From Acanthopleuribacter pedis (GTDB taxonomy: Bacteria; Acidobacteriota; Holophagae; Acanthopleuribacterales; Acanthopleuribacteraceae), in the NCBI RefSeq assembly GCF_017377855.1, contig NZ_JAFREP010000006.1:1-64000 (forward strand): DNA of 64,000 nt, written 5' to 3'. The notes below the pieces were generated by a model, which was given only the letters and a program-made list of their open reading frames with translations, did not search any database and was not told where the DNA came from. Of this stretch, positions 7,074 to 17,800 are shown piece by piece (position 1 is the first letter of the stretch; each line of letters begins with the position of its first letter). Made by a program: the position numbers and the translations under genes.

Positions 7074-10000
7074 TTATACAGATACAAGAGCAGGGTTGGC
7101 AACCAATCCGGTGGCTTTCGCCGCGCGCTCCAGCACGTCCAAGGCGAAGTCGATGTCGTCTTCGCTGTGGCAGGCTGTAATAATCGAACGCAAACGGGGT
7201 GAGTTGATCGGAACGGCCGGGTAAATGATCGGCTGCACAAACAGATTGTCCGCCTGGCAGTGTTTCGTCATTTCCAGCGCCTGTTCCGAGGTTTTACAGA
7301 TAACGGGGACGATCGAGGTTTCGGTCGACCAGGTATTGAGACCGATCCGTTTCAGACCGGCGAGGTAGCGTTGAATGTTGCGCCGCAAGCGGGCAACACG
7401 TTCGGGTTCGTTTTCAATTACATTGAAGGCGGCCATCGCCGCCGCGGTTTGCGCGGGCGGCAGGGCGGCCGAGAAGATGAAGGCGCGGGCGTTGTGTTTC
7501 ATGGCGAAGATCAGCTCTTTGCTGCCCGCCACGTAGCCGCCGACGCTGGGAATGGTTTTGGACAAGGTGCCCATTTTGATGTCGACACAGGAGGGGTCGA
7601 GCCCAAAATGTTCCTCGATGCCGTGGCCGCGCTCGCCGAGGACGCCGACGCTGTGGGCCTCGTCGACCATCAGCATGGCGTCGTACTTTTGGCAGAGTCG
7701 CACCACCTCGGGCAGGTTGATGATGTCGCCGTCCATGCTGAACACGGCGTCGACGACAACCAACTTGCCGGCGTTCCCCGCTTTCTTGAGGCAGCGTTCC
7801 AAATCGACCATGTCGTTGTGACCGAAGATCAGGAAACGTGCCCCGGACTGGCGGCAACCGTCCACGATGGATGCGTGGTTGTACATGTCACCGATCACCA
7901 CGTCGCCGGGTTTCACCAGGGTGGACACGGTGGTGACGTTGGTGATGTAGCCGCTGGAGAAGACGATGGCCTCCTCAGCGCCTTTGAAACGGGCGATGGT
8001 TTTTTCCAATTGGCGGTGCAGCACGTTGGTGCCCGCCAACAGGCGCACGCCGTGGGTGCCGGTGCCGAAACGCTGGATGGCGTCGGCCGCGGCGGCGTTG
8101 ATTTTGGGATGGCCGATCAGGTTGAGGTAGGAGTAGGAGGAGAGGACCAACATGCGGCGGTCGCCGATTTGGACCCAAGCACCTTCACCTTCCGAGATGA
8201 CGGGTTCGTAGAAGTAGTTGCCGTCTTTCTTGGATTGGATATCTTCCTGACTCAGTTCAGAAACCCGTTGGCGCATAAAGGCCGATTGCGGTTTGCGGAC
8301 CTCAATGCGGGGGGCGGGTTCGGGGATCGGTGCCGGCGTCGGCGTCGGTTCAGTGCGCGCGGGCGCGGGTGCCGCAACCGGTTCCGGTGCGAAGCGGGCC
8401 GCCAAAACATCGGCGTGGTCTTCGATCAGGAACTCGGCCAAGTCGTCGACGGAGGAGAAGCGGAAGAAGTCGGCGGGATCCAGTTCCAGGTCGGTGCCCG
8501 ATTCCAGCTTGTTCTTTACTTCCATCACCATCAACGAATTCAGCCCCAACTCCAACAGGTTGCCGGTGCGGTCCAATTGGCCTGGCTGCAAACCCAGGCT
8601 TTCGCCAAAAGCTTCAATCAAAAACGCTTCCAGGTTGGTTTGCAGGGAACCGCTACCGACAAGCGCTTGGGTTGGTGTCGCGACGGCGGGTGTGGGTTGA
8701 ACCTGAACCGGGGCCACGGGTGCCGGTGCGGGCTGAACCTGAACCGGTGCCACGGGTGCCGGCGCCGGGGTGGGTTCGATGTGAACCGGTGCCGGTTGCG
8801 CGGCGCGGACCGGCGCGGCCCAGCGTTGCTGTACCAAGTCGGAGTACTCGGCTTTGAGGAAGTCGGCAAACTCGCTGACGGTATCGTGGCGGAAGAAGTC
8901 GGCCGGTTCCAGCACGATGTCGTCGGTATCGAGTTTGTTTTTCACTTCCATCACCATCAGTGAGTTCAGACCCATTTCCAGCAGGTTGGAATCCTCATTC
9001 ATTTGGGCCGGGGTGACCCCGAGGCTTTCGGCGAACAGTGCGACCAGATCGGTGATCAGCGCGGCATCCTGCGCGGGCAAGAGTTCGGCTGTTTCCCCTG
9101 GTGCTTCCCAAATCGAAGACACGGTCGGTGCTTCAACGGGTTCGGGTTGCGCAACAGGGGTCGGGGCCGGTTGCACCACGGGTTGCGGTGCCGTTTGGAC
9201 CGGTCCTTGGCGAACCGGTTGGACCGCTTCCTGAGGAAGCGTTTGGACCGGTTCCTGAGGAAGCGTTTGGACCGCTTCCTGAGGAAGCGTTTGGACCGGT
9301 TCCTGCGCGATCATGGGTTCGGGTTGGCTGTTGTCCTCGGCGGTGGCGCGGAACAAGGCCCAGTGCGGTTGTGGTGCGGCCAAGGCGGCGGCGATCAACG
9401 CCATGCCTTGTTTCGGCTGGATATCCACAAACGCCTTGGTTCCACTGCCGCCTTTGTTGCGGTCCGCCAGCATGCCGACCTCGCCCCAAGGACCCCAGTT
9501 GAGGGCCATGACGCGGCGGTTGCGTGACCAAGCGCCGGCGGCGAAGCTGTCGAGGTAGGCGTTGGCGGCGGCGTAATCGGCTTGACCGAGGTTGCCGAGC
9601 AACGAGGACAGGGACGAGAACAATAGGAAGAAGTCCAGGTCTAATTCGGCCGTGGCCTGATCCAACAGCCAGGTGCCCTGCACTTTGGCGCTGAGCACCG
9701 CGAGGAAATCTTCCACCGATTTGCCGCGAATCAAACCATCGCGCAACACACCGGCGGCGTGCACAATGCCGTTGATTTCGCCCACCTTGCGGTAGACCTG
9801 ATCAACCAGCGCTTTGACCGCGTCGGCGTTGGTAATATCCGCGCTCATGGGCAACACGGTGATGCCGCGGCCGCGTAAGCGGTTGATGACGGCGACGGCC
9901 TGTTTGTGTTTGTGATCGGGTTCCAGTTCCGACCATTGTTGCTCCGGTGGCAAGGGTGAACGTCCAACCAAAACCAAGGTGCGCGCGCCTTGATCGGCGA

Positions 10001-11666
10001 GCCACGATGCGGTGGTCAGGCCGAGCCCACCCAAACCGCCGGTAACCAGGTAGGTCCCGCCGACACGGACGTTCCAAGCGTGACCGCCCTCGGCGGACGG
10101 TTGTACGCGGGTCAGTTGCGGTGCGAAACGACGATCTTTGCGCCAGGCGATTTCGTCGGATTCGGTGACGGCCGGTTCCCGCAGCAGTGTTGCCGCGGTT
10201 TGCTCTGCCGACCAGTCTCCTGGCAAATCCAAGGCGCGGATGTTTAGTTTGCGGTACTCCTGGCGCGCGACGCGGGCCAAGCCCCAGGCGGTGGCGGCCT
10301 CGGGGAACACTACCTCGCCGGCTTCCACGGCAATCGCCTGCTGCGTCACCAGCGTCAGTTCTACCGGTTTCTTGGCGCGGGATCCGAGGGTGCGCAACAG
10401 GTTCAAGAACCCGCAACCGCCGTCCTCAATGCGCAACTCCAAGTCGCTGAGGCGGCGTACCTCACCGTCGGCCGCGTAGCAGGTCCACAGGTAAAACGCC
10501 CGTTGAACCGGCCCACTTTCCCACACATTCTCCAACAGTTGGTTGAACTGCTGGTCGTCGACGGGATCCACCATGAAGCGGTTCGCGTCGAAGCGACGGA
10601 AGCGGCGGCCGGGTTCGACCTCGATCACCTCGGCACCTTGCTGTCGCAGTGACGCGGCCAACTGCCGACCCAAACCTTGAGCATCGCAAAAAACAATCGT
10701 CCGGTCCGCGGGGTTGGTTGAGACGGATGACGGCGATTGGGGAGCCCAACGCATTTGGTGGAAGAAGGGACCGAGTTCACTGGGGATCAGCGCGGTGTCG
10801 GCGACGGGGGCCGTGGCGGCGTTTTCGGTTTGACCGGGGGCGGCGGCGCGTTTCAGGACCAGCCCGCTACAGGCCAGCATGGTTTGACCCTGTTGCCCAA
10901 CCAATTTCAAATCGGCCTGGAGCAGGGAACCGTCGGCGCCTTCGCGGCGATACTTTTCCAACAGGCTGTAAACGGAACCGGCAACGGGTGCGTTCACCTT
11001 CAGTTCTTTAATAAAGAACGGCAGGAAAGGCGCGCTGTCGCGATCCACGTCGCCGTTGCTTTCGGCAAACATGCCCAGCGATTGGAAGGCACCGTCGAGC
11101 AAGGTGGGTTCGACGAGGAAGGGTGAGGGGGCACCTGCTTCCATGCCGGAGGGAACCAACATCGCCAGCGCCGTGTCGCCGCTGCTTTGGTATTCCAAGC
11201 GGCAGACGGTGCGGAAGCGCGGACCGTAGCTGATGCCGGCGTTGTCGTACCACTGTTGGATGCGGCGTGAAGGGACGCGGTGTTCCTGTGCGTCACAGAG
11301 TTCGGCCATGTTGATGTACACCGGCATCTGTGGTTGGGCCGGGGACAAGGTCCCGGAACACAAGGTTTGGGTTTCGTCGCCCTGTTGGTGTTCCAGCAGA
11401 AACACCAAGCCGCGTTCACGGGGTTCCAACACCAGCGCGACTTCTTCGCTCTCGCCGGGTTGAACCACGAGCGGGGCGCTGAAGGTCACGTTGCGCAGGG
11501 ACAACAGGTGCGATTGGAAGAAGGCTTGGCCGGCGGCCAGAATCATTTCGAGCTGAACGGCGGCGGGCAGGATGCCGGCCCCGCTCACGGTGTGTTCGGC
11601 CAGCAAATACTCGCGGTCGAAGTGAAACCGTTTGCGGAACACTTTGGGGGTCGTTTGCTTATGCAT
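7074..11666 (-). CDS. PKS protein D: DH-KR-ACP-ACP-AOAS, terminal and chain-releasing
   Basis: A 1530-residue final assembly-line protein. Order: dehydratase (His25 in EHTVSGAGILP; LLDGAFQ near 191); ketoreductase (YLVTGGLGGLG near 540, ADYAAANAYLD near 698, AGVLRDGL type-B motif); a proline/glutamine linker with 8-residue repeats; tandem ACPs (LGLNSLMVM serines near 901 and 1043); and a C-terminal alpha-oxoamine synthase from about 1125. The AOAS shows DEAHS and the PLP lysine 1370 in MGTLSKTIPSVGG. AOAS enzymes condense an amino acid with an acyl thioester and lose CO2, so this domain should release the chain as an alpha-amino ketone. The ACP-ACP-AOAS order is that of PigH in prodigiosin synthesis. 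The protein starts inside a module: its DH and KR serve the KS-AT at the end of protein C. ATG 11666 with GAGG was preferred to ATG 11738. Confidence 0.93.
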   Translation of the reverse strand: MHKQTTPKVFRKRFHFDREYLLAEHTVSGAGILPAAVQLEMILAAGQAFFQSHLLSLRNVTFSAPLVVQPGESEEVALVLEPRERGLVFLLEHQQGDETQTLCSGTLSPAQPQMPVYINMAELCDAQEHRVPSRRIQQWYDNAGISYGPRFRTVCRLEYQSSGDTALAMLVPSGMEAGAPSPFLVEPTLLDGAFQSLGMFAESNGDVDRDSAPFLPFFIKELKVNAPVAGSVYSLLEKYRREGADGSLLQADLKLVGQQGQTMLACSGLVLKRAAAPGQTENAATAPVADTALIPSELGPFFHQMRWAPQSPSSVSTNPADRTIVFCDAQGLGRQLAASLRQQGAEVIEVEPGRRFRRFDANRFMVDPVDDQQFNQLLENVWESGPVQRAFYLWTCYAADGEVRRLSDLELRIEDGGCGFLNLLRTLGSRAKKPVELTLVTQQAIAVEAGEVVFPEAATAWGLARVARQEYRKLNIRALDLPGDWSAEQTAATLLREPAVTESDEIAWRKDRRFAPQLTRVQPSAEGGHAWNVRVGGTYLVTGGLGGLGLTTASWLADQGARTLVLVGRSPLPPEQQWSELEPDHKHKQAVAVINRLRGRGITVLPMSADITNADAVKALVDQVYRKVGEINGIVHAAGVLRDGLIRGKSVEDFLAVLSAKVQGTWLLDQATAELDLDFFLLFSSLSSLLGNLGQADYAAANAYLDSFAAGAWSRNRRVMALNWGPWGEVGMLADRNKGGSGTKAFVDIQPKQGMALIAAALAAPQPHWALFRATAEDNSQPEPMIAQEPVQTLPQEAVQTLPQEPVQTLPQEAVQPVRQGPVQTAPQPVVQPAPTPVAQPEPVEAPTVSSIWEAPGETAELLPAQDAALITDLVALFAESLGVTPAQMNEDSNLLEMGLNSLMVMEVKNKLDTDDIVLEPADFFRHDTVSEFADFLKAEYSDLVQQRWAAPVRAAQPAPVHIEPTPAPAPVAPVQVQPAPAPVAPVQVQPTPAVATPTQALVGSGSLQTNLEAFLIEAFGESLGLQPGQLDRTGNLLELGLNSLMVMEVKNKLESGTDLELDPADFFRFSSVDDLAEFLIEDHADVLAARFAPEPVAAPAPARTEPTPTPAPIPEPAPRIEVRKPQSAFMRQRVSELSQEDIQSKKDGNYFYEPVISEGEGAWVQIGDRRMLVLSSYSYLNLIGHPKINAAAADAIQRFGTGTHGVRLLAGTNVLHRQLEKTIARFKGAEEAIVFSSGYITNVTTVSTLVKPGDVVIGDMYNHASIVDGCRQSGARFLIFGHNDMVDLERCLKKAGNAGKLVVVDAVFSMDGDIINLPEVVRLCQKYDAMLMVDEAHSVGVLGERGHGIEEHFGLDPSCVDIKMGTLSKTIPSVGGYVAGSKELIFAMKHNARAFIFSAALPPAQTAAAMAAFNVIENEPERVARLRRNIQRYLAGLKRIGLNTWSTETSIVPVICKTSEQALEMTKHCQADNLFVQPIIYPAVPINSPRLRSIITACHSEDDIDFALDVLERAAKATGLVANPALVSV
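9219..9305. repeat. 24-bp coding minisatellite in a linker of protein D
   Basis: Nearly four units of a 24-base repeat (two full, one almost full, one partial) encode the 8-residue motif VQTLPQE(A/P) on the minus strand. Units alternate between Ala and Pro codons. The repeat sits in the linker between KR and the first ACP and probably sets linker length and flexibility. Slippage could change the copy number in frame. Confidence 0.85.
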
Positions 11667-11712
11667 GATCGCCTCGTTAATACAATTGTTGGTGGCGGCG
11701 GGGACGGCTGAA

Positions 11713-11766
11713 CGATGTTTCCCGGGTAACGAAATCACTTATAAGTGCGGCTTCGTTAAAACATCG
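11713..11766. promoter_or_regulatory. long stem-loop in the leader of gene D
   Basis: CGATGTTT (11713-11720) and TAACGAA (11727-11733), separated by a CCCGGG bulge, both pair with the continuous right arm TTCGTTAAAACATCG (11752-11766). The stem is capped by a 12-base palindrome CACTTATAAGTG (11736-11747). This gives about 15 base pairs plus a cap, 47-100 bases upstream of gene D's start. It could be an mRNA-processing site, an attenuator, or a regulator-binding palindrome. Confidence 0.6.
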
Positions 11767-11792
11767 CGGCGTGAGCTCGAACCGACCCCGCG

Positions 11793-11820
11793 TGCCCGCA
11801 ATTTCGTGAGAAATGCGGGC
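11793..11820. repeat. REP-like hairpin after gene C
   Basis: GCCCGCAATTTC and GAAATGCGGGC pair with a single bulge and a 4-base loop (GTGA), 33-60 bases beyond the stop of gene C. The right half, GTGAGAAATGCGGGC, is identical over 15 bases to 48528-48542 at the edge of another structured repeat. It is therefore probably a member of a dispersed repeat family rather than a bespoke terminator. Confidence 0.6.
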
Positions 11821-11852
11821 AGCGTGCCGAAGAACAGTAAGGACGTGAATGG

Positions 11853-14800
11853 TTAATCCCAGCTATCGAAGAGCGGATGGCGGAGCCGGGAGTTTTTGGA
11901 CGAAACCTTTGGCGTGGGGGAAGTTCCGTCCGGTTGCGGTTGGGTCGCGGGTTGAACCGCGCTGGGAACGGCGACGGCGGTCGCCGCGGGGTTTTCGGGG
12001 ACGAACCGGGTGCCGGCGCGTCCGGTGGTTGAGGTGGCCGCGTCCATCGGGGCGGCGGGTTCCTCATCCGGGACGCTGTCGATCCAGTGTCGTTCCTGTT
12101 GAAAGGGATAGCTGGGGAGGTCGACGCGGGTGCGTTGTTCCTCCACGGCGTGGAAATCGATGGGGACACCGAGGGTGAAGCATTGGGCCAACGCCTCGTT
12201 GAGGATGTTCCAGTCGGGGCTGTTGCGCTGGAGCGAGGCGACGGCCACACCTTTGTAGCCGGCGGCTTTGGCCAAGCGGGCGAGGGTGGGTTGCGGGCCG
12301 ACCTCCAGCAGCAGGTCGTATTCGGCCAAACGCTGGACACCGTCGTTGAAGCAAACCGCGCCGCGCAAATGGTCGCGCCAGTAGCGCGCCGTGGGTGCGC
12401 CCTGGTGGAAATCGCCGGTGAGGTTGGCGATCAGCGGGATTTGCGGGGCGTTGTAGGTCATGCCGGCGGCGTACTGCTCGAATGCGTCGAGGATGGGATC
12501 CATTAGCGGTGAGTGGAAGGCGTGGGAGACGCGCAGCGGGGTGATGCGCATCCCTTGTTCGCTGAGTTGTTCGCTCAAACGGGTCAGCGCTTCCTTGTCG
12601 CCGGAGATCACCGTGGCGCGGGGTGCGTTGCGGGCCGCCACAGCCAGGGTAGGTTCCTTGGCCAGGTAGGGGGCGATGTCGCTTTCCGCCGCCGCCACCG
12701 CCAGCATGGCGCCGACCCCGGTGGGCAGGGATTGCATCAAGCGACCCCGTTCCGCGATCAAATTCAGCCCGCTTTCCAGGTCAAAGACCCCGGCGAAACA
12801 GGCCGCCGCGTATTCGCCGACACTGTGGCCGAGCAAGGCCTTGGGTTGCACGCCCCAGTGTGACCACAACCGGGCCAGCGACCAAGAGACGGCGAAGAGG
12901 GCGGGTTGCGCGTTGGCGGTTTGGTTGATGTCGGCGGCGTCGCCGAAGAGCAAATCAAGCAGATCGAGATCCCGTTGCTTCAAGATCTGAGCGCAGCGGT
13001 CGATGTCGGCGCGGAAGCCGTGATCGCTTTGGTAGAGTTCGCGGGCCATGCCGCGGTACTGGGCGCCCTGGCCGGTGAACAGCATCGCGGTTTTCAGCTT
13101 GCGTGCGCTTTTGGCCTTGCCGCGCAAAACCTTTTTGCCGGTTTGATTCAGCGCGTGGCTCAGGCTTTCTCGGTCTTCCGCCACCACCGCCAGGCGATGG
13201 TCGAAGGCGCGCAATCCCGTGTTGGCGCTGTAGCAAAGGTCGGCCAGACCCACCTCGCGGGCCCGTTCGGCGTAGCGTGCTGCCAGCGTGTCCAGCGTGT
13301 CGCTGTCCCGTGCCGAAAGCGTCAACACGTGGCTGGGACGCGGCGCCGCCTCAACGCGGGCGGGGCGGGGGGCTTCCTCGACGATCAGGTGGGCGTTGAC
13401 ACCCAGCATGCCGAAGGAGCTCAGGCCGGCGCGTAGCTTACCGGCTGGCAGGCTGCGCAGGGTGCGGTTGACCTCGAACCCGTCCAGTTGCAGGGCGGGG
13501 TTGAGTTCTTCCACGTGTAGGCCGGCGGGCAAGGTGCGGTGTTTCATGGAGAGCAGCACCTTGTGCAACCCGGCGATGCCGGCGGCGGATTCCAGGTGGC
13601 CGATTTGGCTTTTCAGGCTGCCGAGCAAGACGCCCTGGCTGTCCTTGCCGTAAACCCGACCCAAACCTTTGACCTCGATGGGATCACCGAGCGAGGTGCC
13701 GGTTCCGTGGGTTTCGATGAAGGTCACGTCGGCGGGTTGAATGCCGGCGCGTTGCATGGCGGTGGTGACCACCTCGCTTTGGGCCTCGGGGTTGGGCGCT
13801 GTTAGGCGGTTGGCGCGCCCGCCGTGGTTGACGGCGCTGCCTTTGATCACCCCGTGGATGCGGTCCCCGTCGGCCAGCGCTTGTTTCAGTGGCTTCAGCA
13901 GCACGGCGCCCACGCCCTCGCCCGGCACATAGCCGTCGGCTTTGGCGTCGAAGGTGCGGCAGCGACCGGTTGGCGACAAGGCGCGTTGGTTGCTCATGGT
14001 GATGTAGTACTCGGGCGAGAGGGCCGCGTGCACGCCGCCGACCAGGGCTTGGCTGCACTCGCCTTTTTCCAGGGCGTTGATGGCGAGGTGGATGGCGACC
14101 AGGGACGAGGAGCACAGGGTGTTCACCGTCAGGCTGGGCCCACGCCAGTTCATGAAAAACGAGAACTGGTTGGCAATCGAGGTTTCCAGGCTGATGCCGC
14201 GGCTGCCGTTGTTGCGACCGCGGATGCGCTGCTCGTAGTAGTGGTCGTGGCTGTAGCCGACCCACAGGCCGGTGTCGCTGTTGGTACGCGCCGCATAACC
14301 GGCGTTTTCCAGCGTTTCCCAGGCGACTTGGAAGAAGATGCGCGCCTGGGGATCGTAGCTCGCGGCCTCGCGGGGGCTGATACCGAAGAACAAGGGATCG
14401 AAGCGGTCGATGTTCTTGAGGAAGGCACCCCATCGGCTGTAGGACTTGTCTGATTTGCCGGGTTCGGGATCAAAAATGGTGCGCCAATCCCAGCGTTCGG
14501 CGGGGATTTCGCCGACGGCGTCGACCCCGTTGCGCAACAGTTCCCAGAAGGCGTCGAGGTCGTCGCTTTGCGGATAGCGGCCGGCCATGCCGATCACGGC
14601 CACCTCAAAAGCACCTTGCGGTTCACCGCTTTCAACGGACCGTGCCGGTTCGGCCGTGGTGACCGTGATGGGCGTGGCTTCACCTTTGACCGGTGCCGGG
14701 GCGGGCGTTTCAGCCACAACCGGGGTTTGCACGACGGGCGCCTTGGGAGCCACCCCTGCAACCGGCTTAGACGGTTGAGGGGCCGGCGACTTTGGGCGGC

Positions 14801-17800
14801 TTGCCGCCTCCCGCGTCGCCTGGGCTTGGATCAGCGCTTGACAGGCTTCCGGGAAATCTTCCTGCATGTAATCGGTGAACTCCAGCGGGGTTTGGTACTC
14901 AAAGAACACGGTTGGGTAGAGTTTGATATCGGCTTCTTTCTCTACTTTTTGGGTCAGGGTCACCAACATCGTCGAGTCCATGCCGAGCGAGAGGAACTCG
15001 GTTTCGGCGCCGTCCTCGTCCAGTTCGATTTCCATCAAGCCGGACAGCCAGGTCAGCAAGACCTCTTGGGGATCGCGCCGCGGTGGCGCCGCTTCAACCA
15101 CCGCTACTTCCGGTTCCGGGTTGGCCGCGGCGGCATCCTCGTAGGCCACGGTTTCGGTGGCCGGCCCCGCGAAGGCGGTCAGCGGGACCTTTTTGGAAAC
15201 AATGTCCTCGATGACCACGCAGACCCGGCCCTCGTGGTCGAGAATGGTTTGGGTGCAGCGGCTCATTTCCCCGTTCCAGACGTGGATTTTGCTCTGGGCG
15301 TAGGCGGCGGCCGGAATGGCCTCGTAGACCCGAACCGAACCCAGGAAGATGGGAATGAAGGGTTGGCCGCCGGAGCGAACCACGCTGCCGTTGCCGGAAC
15401 CGAAGGCGGCGATGGTGGTGCTGTCCAACATGCCGGGATCCAGTTTGAGTTCGCGTGCCATGGCGGGTGTGCGTTCGGCGCGTTTCAGCTCGGCGAAGGT
15501 TTCGTAGTCGTTAAGGGAGCTCATCCAATGGATGTTCTGGAAGAAGGGACCGTGGGTGTAACCCAGTTCGCGCAGGACGCGGTAGACCTCGTCGCCGTAA
15601 GTGCGCTCGGTGCAGCGTTGTGCCCAATCGGCCACGGGTTGGTTGGGCACCGTGGGCAGCGAGTCGAAGGAGATGCGTCCGCGCAGCAGCACTTTTTCGG
15701 CCGCGCCTTCGCTGACCACCTCGTGGACCTCGAAATGGCTGTTGGGGTCGACAATGCCGGTCACCCGTTTGGTTTCGCCGGGGTCGATGCGCAGCGGTTG
15801 CAAGAAGGTGACGTCGCCGAAACCGGTGACCCGCAGTTGCGTTGCCGATTCCACCGCGGCGCGCACGATTTCCAGCCAGGCCATACCGGGCAACATGGAG
15901 GAACCGAGCACGAGGTGGTCGCGGAAGTAGACGTCGGCCATGCTGTAGGCGCATTCGAAGGTGATGCGGCGCTGCTCGTCCATGGTGACCTTGGTCAGCA
16001 TGGGATGGTCCTCGGCGTTGGTGGTGGAACTCGCCTTGGTGGTGTCGGCCTCGACGACGGGCGGCGCCGCGACCACGGGTTCGGGTTTAACCGGCGCCGG
16101 TGCCTCGACCACGGGTTCGGCGGGTGGCGCGAGCGCTGGGCCGGCGTGCAGGGGTTCGGGAACCTTCAGGGTCTTGCGTTGGTAGCCGATTGAAGGGATC
16201 GGCACGCGGCGAAATCCAGGTTGCACGACCTTGCTCCAGTCGATGGCGGCACCGCTGACGTAAAGGGCGCCCAGCAACTTATGCAAGCCAACCAGTGGTG
16301 CGCCTTGCTTCACCAACAGGGGCAAGATCTGCGTGTGCATGCGGTGGGGCACGGGTACGGGACCCAGGTACAAGGTGCTGTCGGCCTCAATGCTGTCGAG
16401 CGGGGCCTCTTCCAGGTGCAGTGGTTGGCGCACGATCTCTTTGAACACCGCGGCTACGTCGGCGCGGGGTTTGGCGGCGGCCGCGAGTTTTTGGTGGAAC
16501 AGGTCGTTTTTGGGGAGTTTGGGCTGCAAACCCCAGCCGCGCAGCAGGCGCAAGCAGGCCAGACCCAGGCAGAACAAAACCATGTCCTCGCGGGCGTTGG
16601 CGGTGATTGGGCCGTCTTTGCACAGCGCCGCTTCAATGGCTTCGCCTTGGAGCGGCGGCAAGTGGCGACACACCGTTTGCAGGTGGCCGGTCAATTCGGG
16701 AACGGCCGCGAAGGTTTGGCGCAAGGTTTCCCGTTTGTTCTTGAACACGCGGGGATCCACCACAAAGGCGACCTTGGGACGCCCCGCCTCGCCGCTGTAA
16801 AGCGCGCCGCTGTCGGCGCGGTGTGGGGCCGCGCCTTGCAGAAACCCGCGCAGGTCACTTATCGCTTGCTGGCGGTTGGGCACCACCAGGGCCAAACGAT
16901 GCTGTTCGTGTTTGCGGCCCGCTTGACTGGTGGCGGCGAGGTCGTGAATGGCCGCGCTGGTGGGATCCTCGAGCAGGGTGATCCATTGGTTGACCAGGTC
17001 GATCAAACCCGCCCGGTTTGGCGCGGACAAGGTCAACAAGGCGCTGGGCAAGCTGTTCACCGCGGGGCGGTTGTCGGCGGGCGCTTCTTCCAGGCAGAGG
17101 TGGACGTTGGTGCCGCCGAACCCGAAAGAACTGATGCCCGCGCGGCGCGGTTGGTTGCTCTGGCTCCAAGGACGGCGCTGCAGGTTGGGGTAGAAGGGCG
17201 ATTCGTGGAAGGCGAAACGCGGGTTGGGATCCTCGCAGTTCAGCGTGGGCACCAGCGTTTTGTTGCGCAGCGACATCACCGTTTTCAAGAAACCCGCGAT
17301 ACCCGAGGCCGAGTGCAGGTGGCCGATGTTGGTTTTGACAGAGCCGATGGCGCAGTAACCACTGCGTTTGGTGCGGCGGCGGAAGACCTCGGACAAGGCC
17401 TTGACCTCGATGGGATCGCCGATGGTGGTGCCGGTCCCGTGGGCCTCAATCAGGCCGACGCTTTCGGGATCGATGCCGTTCTCACCGTAGATGCGGTCGA
17501 GCAGGGCGATTTGGGCGTCCATATCGGGGGTGGTGATGCCCATGGTGTGGCCGTCGTTGTTGACCGCGGCGGCACGGATGGTGGCGTAAATGGTGTCGCC
17601 GTCGCGTTGGGCGGCGGACAGCGGCTTGAGCAAGGCGGCGCCCGCGCCTTCGCCGGGGACGTAGCCGTTGGCGCGGCGGTCGAAGGTCCAGCAGCGGCCG
17701 TCGGGGGAAAGCGCGCGGGTTTTGCTGAGCATGACGTAGGTCAACGGGTCGATCAGCAGGTCGACGCCGCCGGCCAAGGCCATCTCGCATTCGCCCAGGC

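Noticed and set aside
7260..8963. A 567-codon plus-strand open frame opposite gene D
   Set aside because: It mirrors the AOAS and ACP coding sequence; its protein is rich in Gly, Val, His and Asp in the way antisense frames of such genes are.
9219..9305. Tandem repeats as a CRISPR or regulatory array
   Set aside because: Units are 24 bases without spacers and encode an in-frame protein linker.
2015..11666. A thioesterase or reductase release domain
   Set aside because: No GxSxG thioesterase or terminal reductase was found; the AOAS domain is the only plausible release step.
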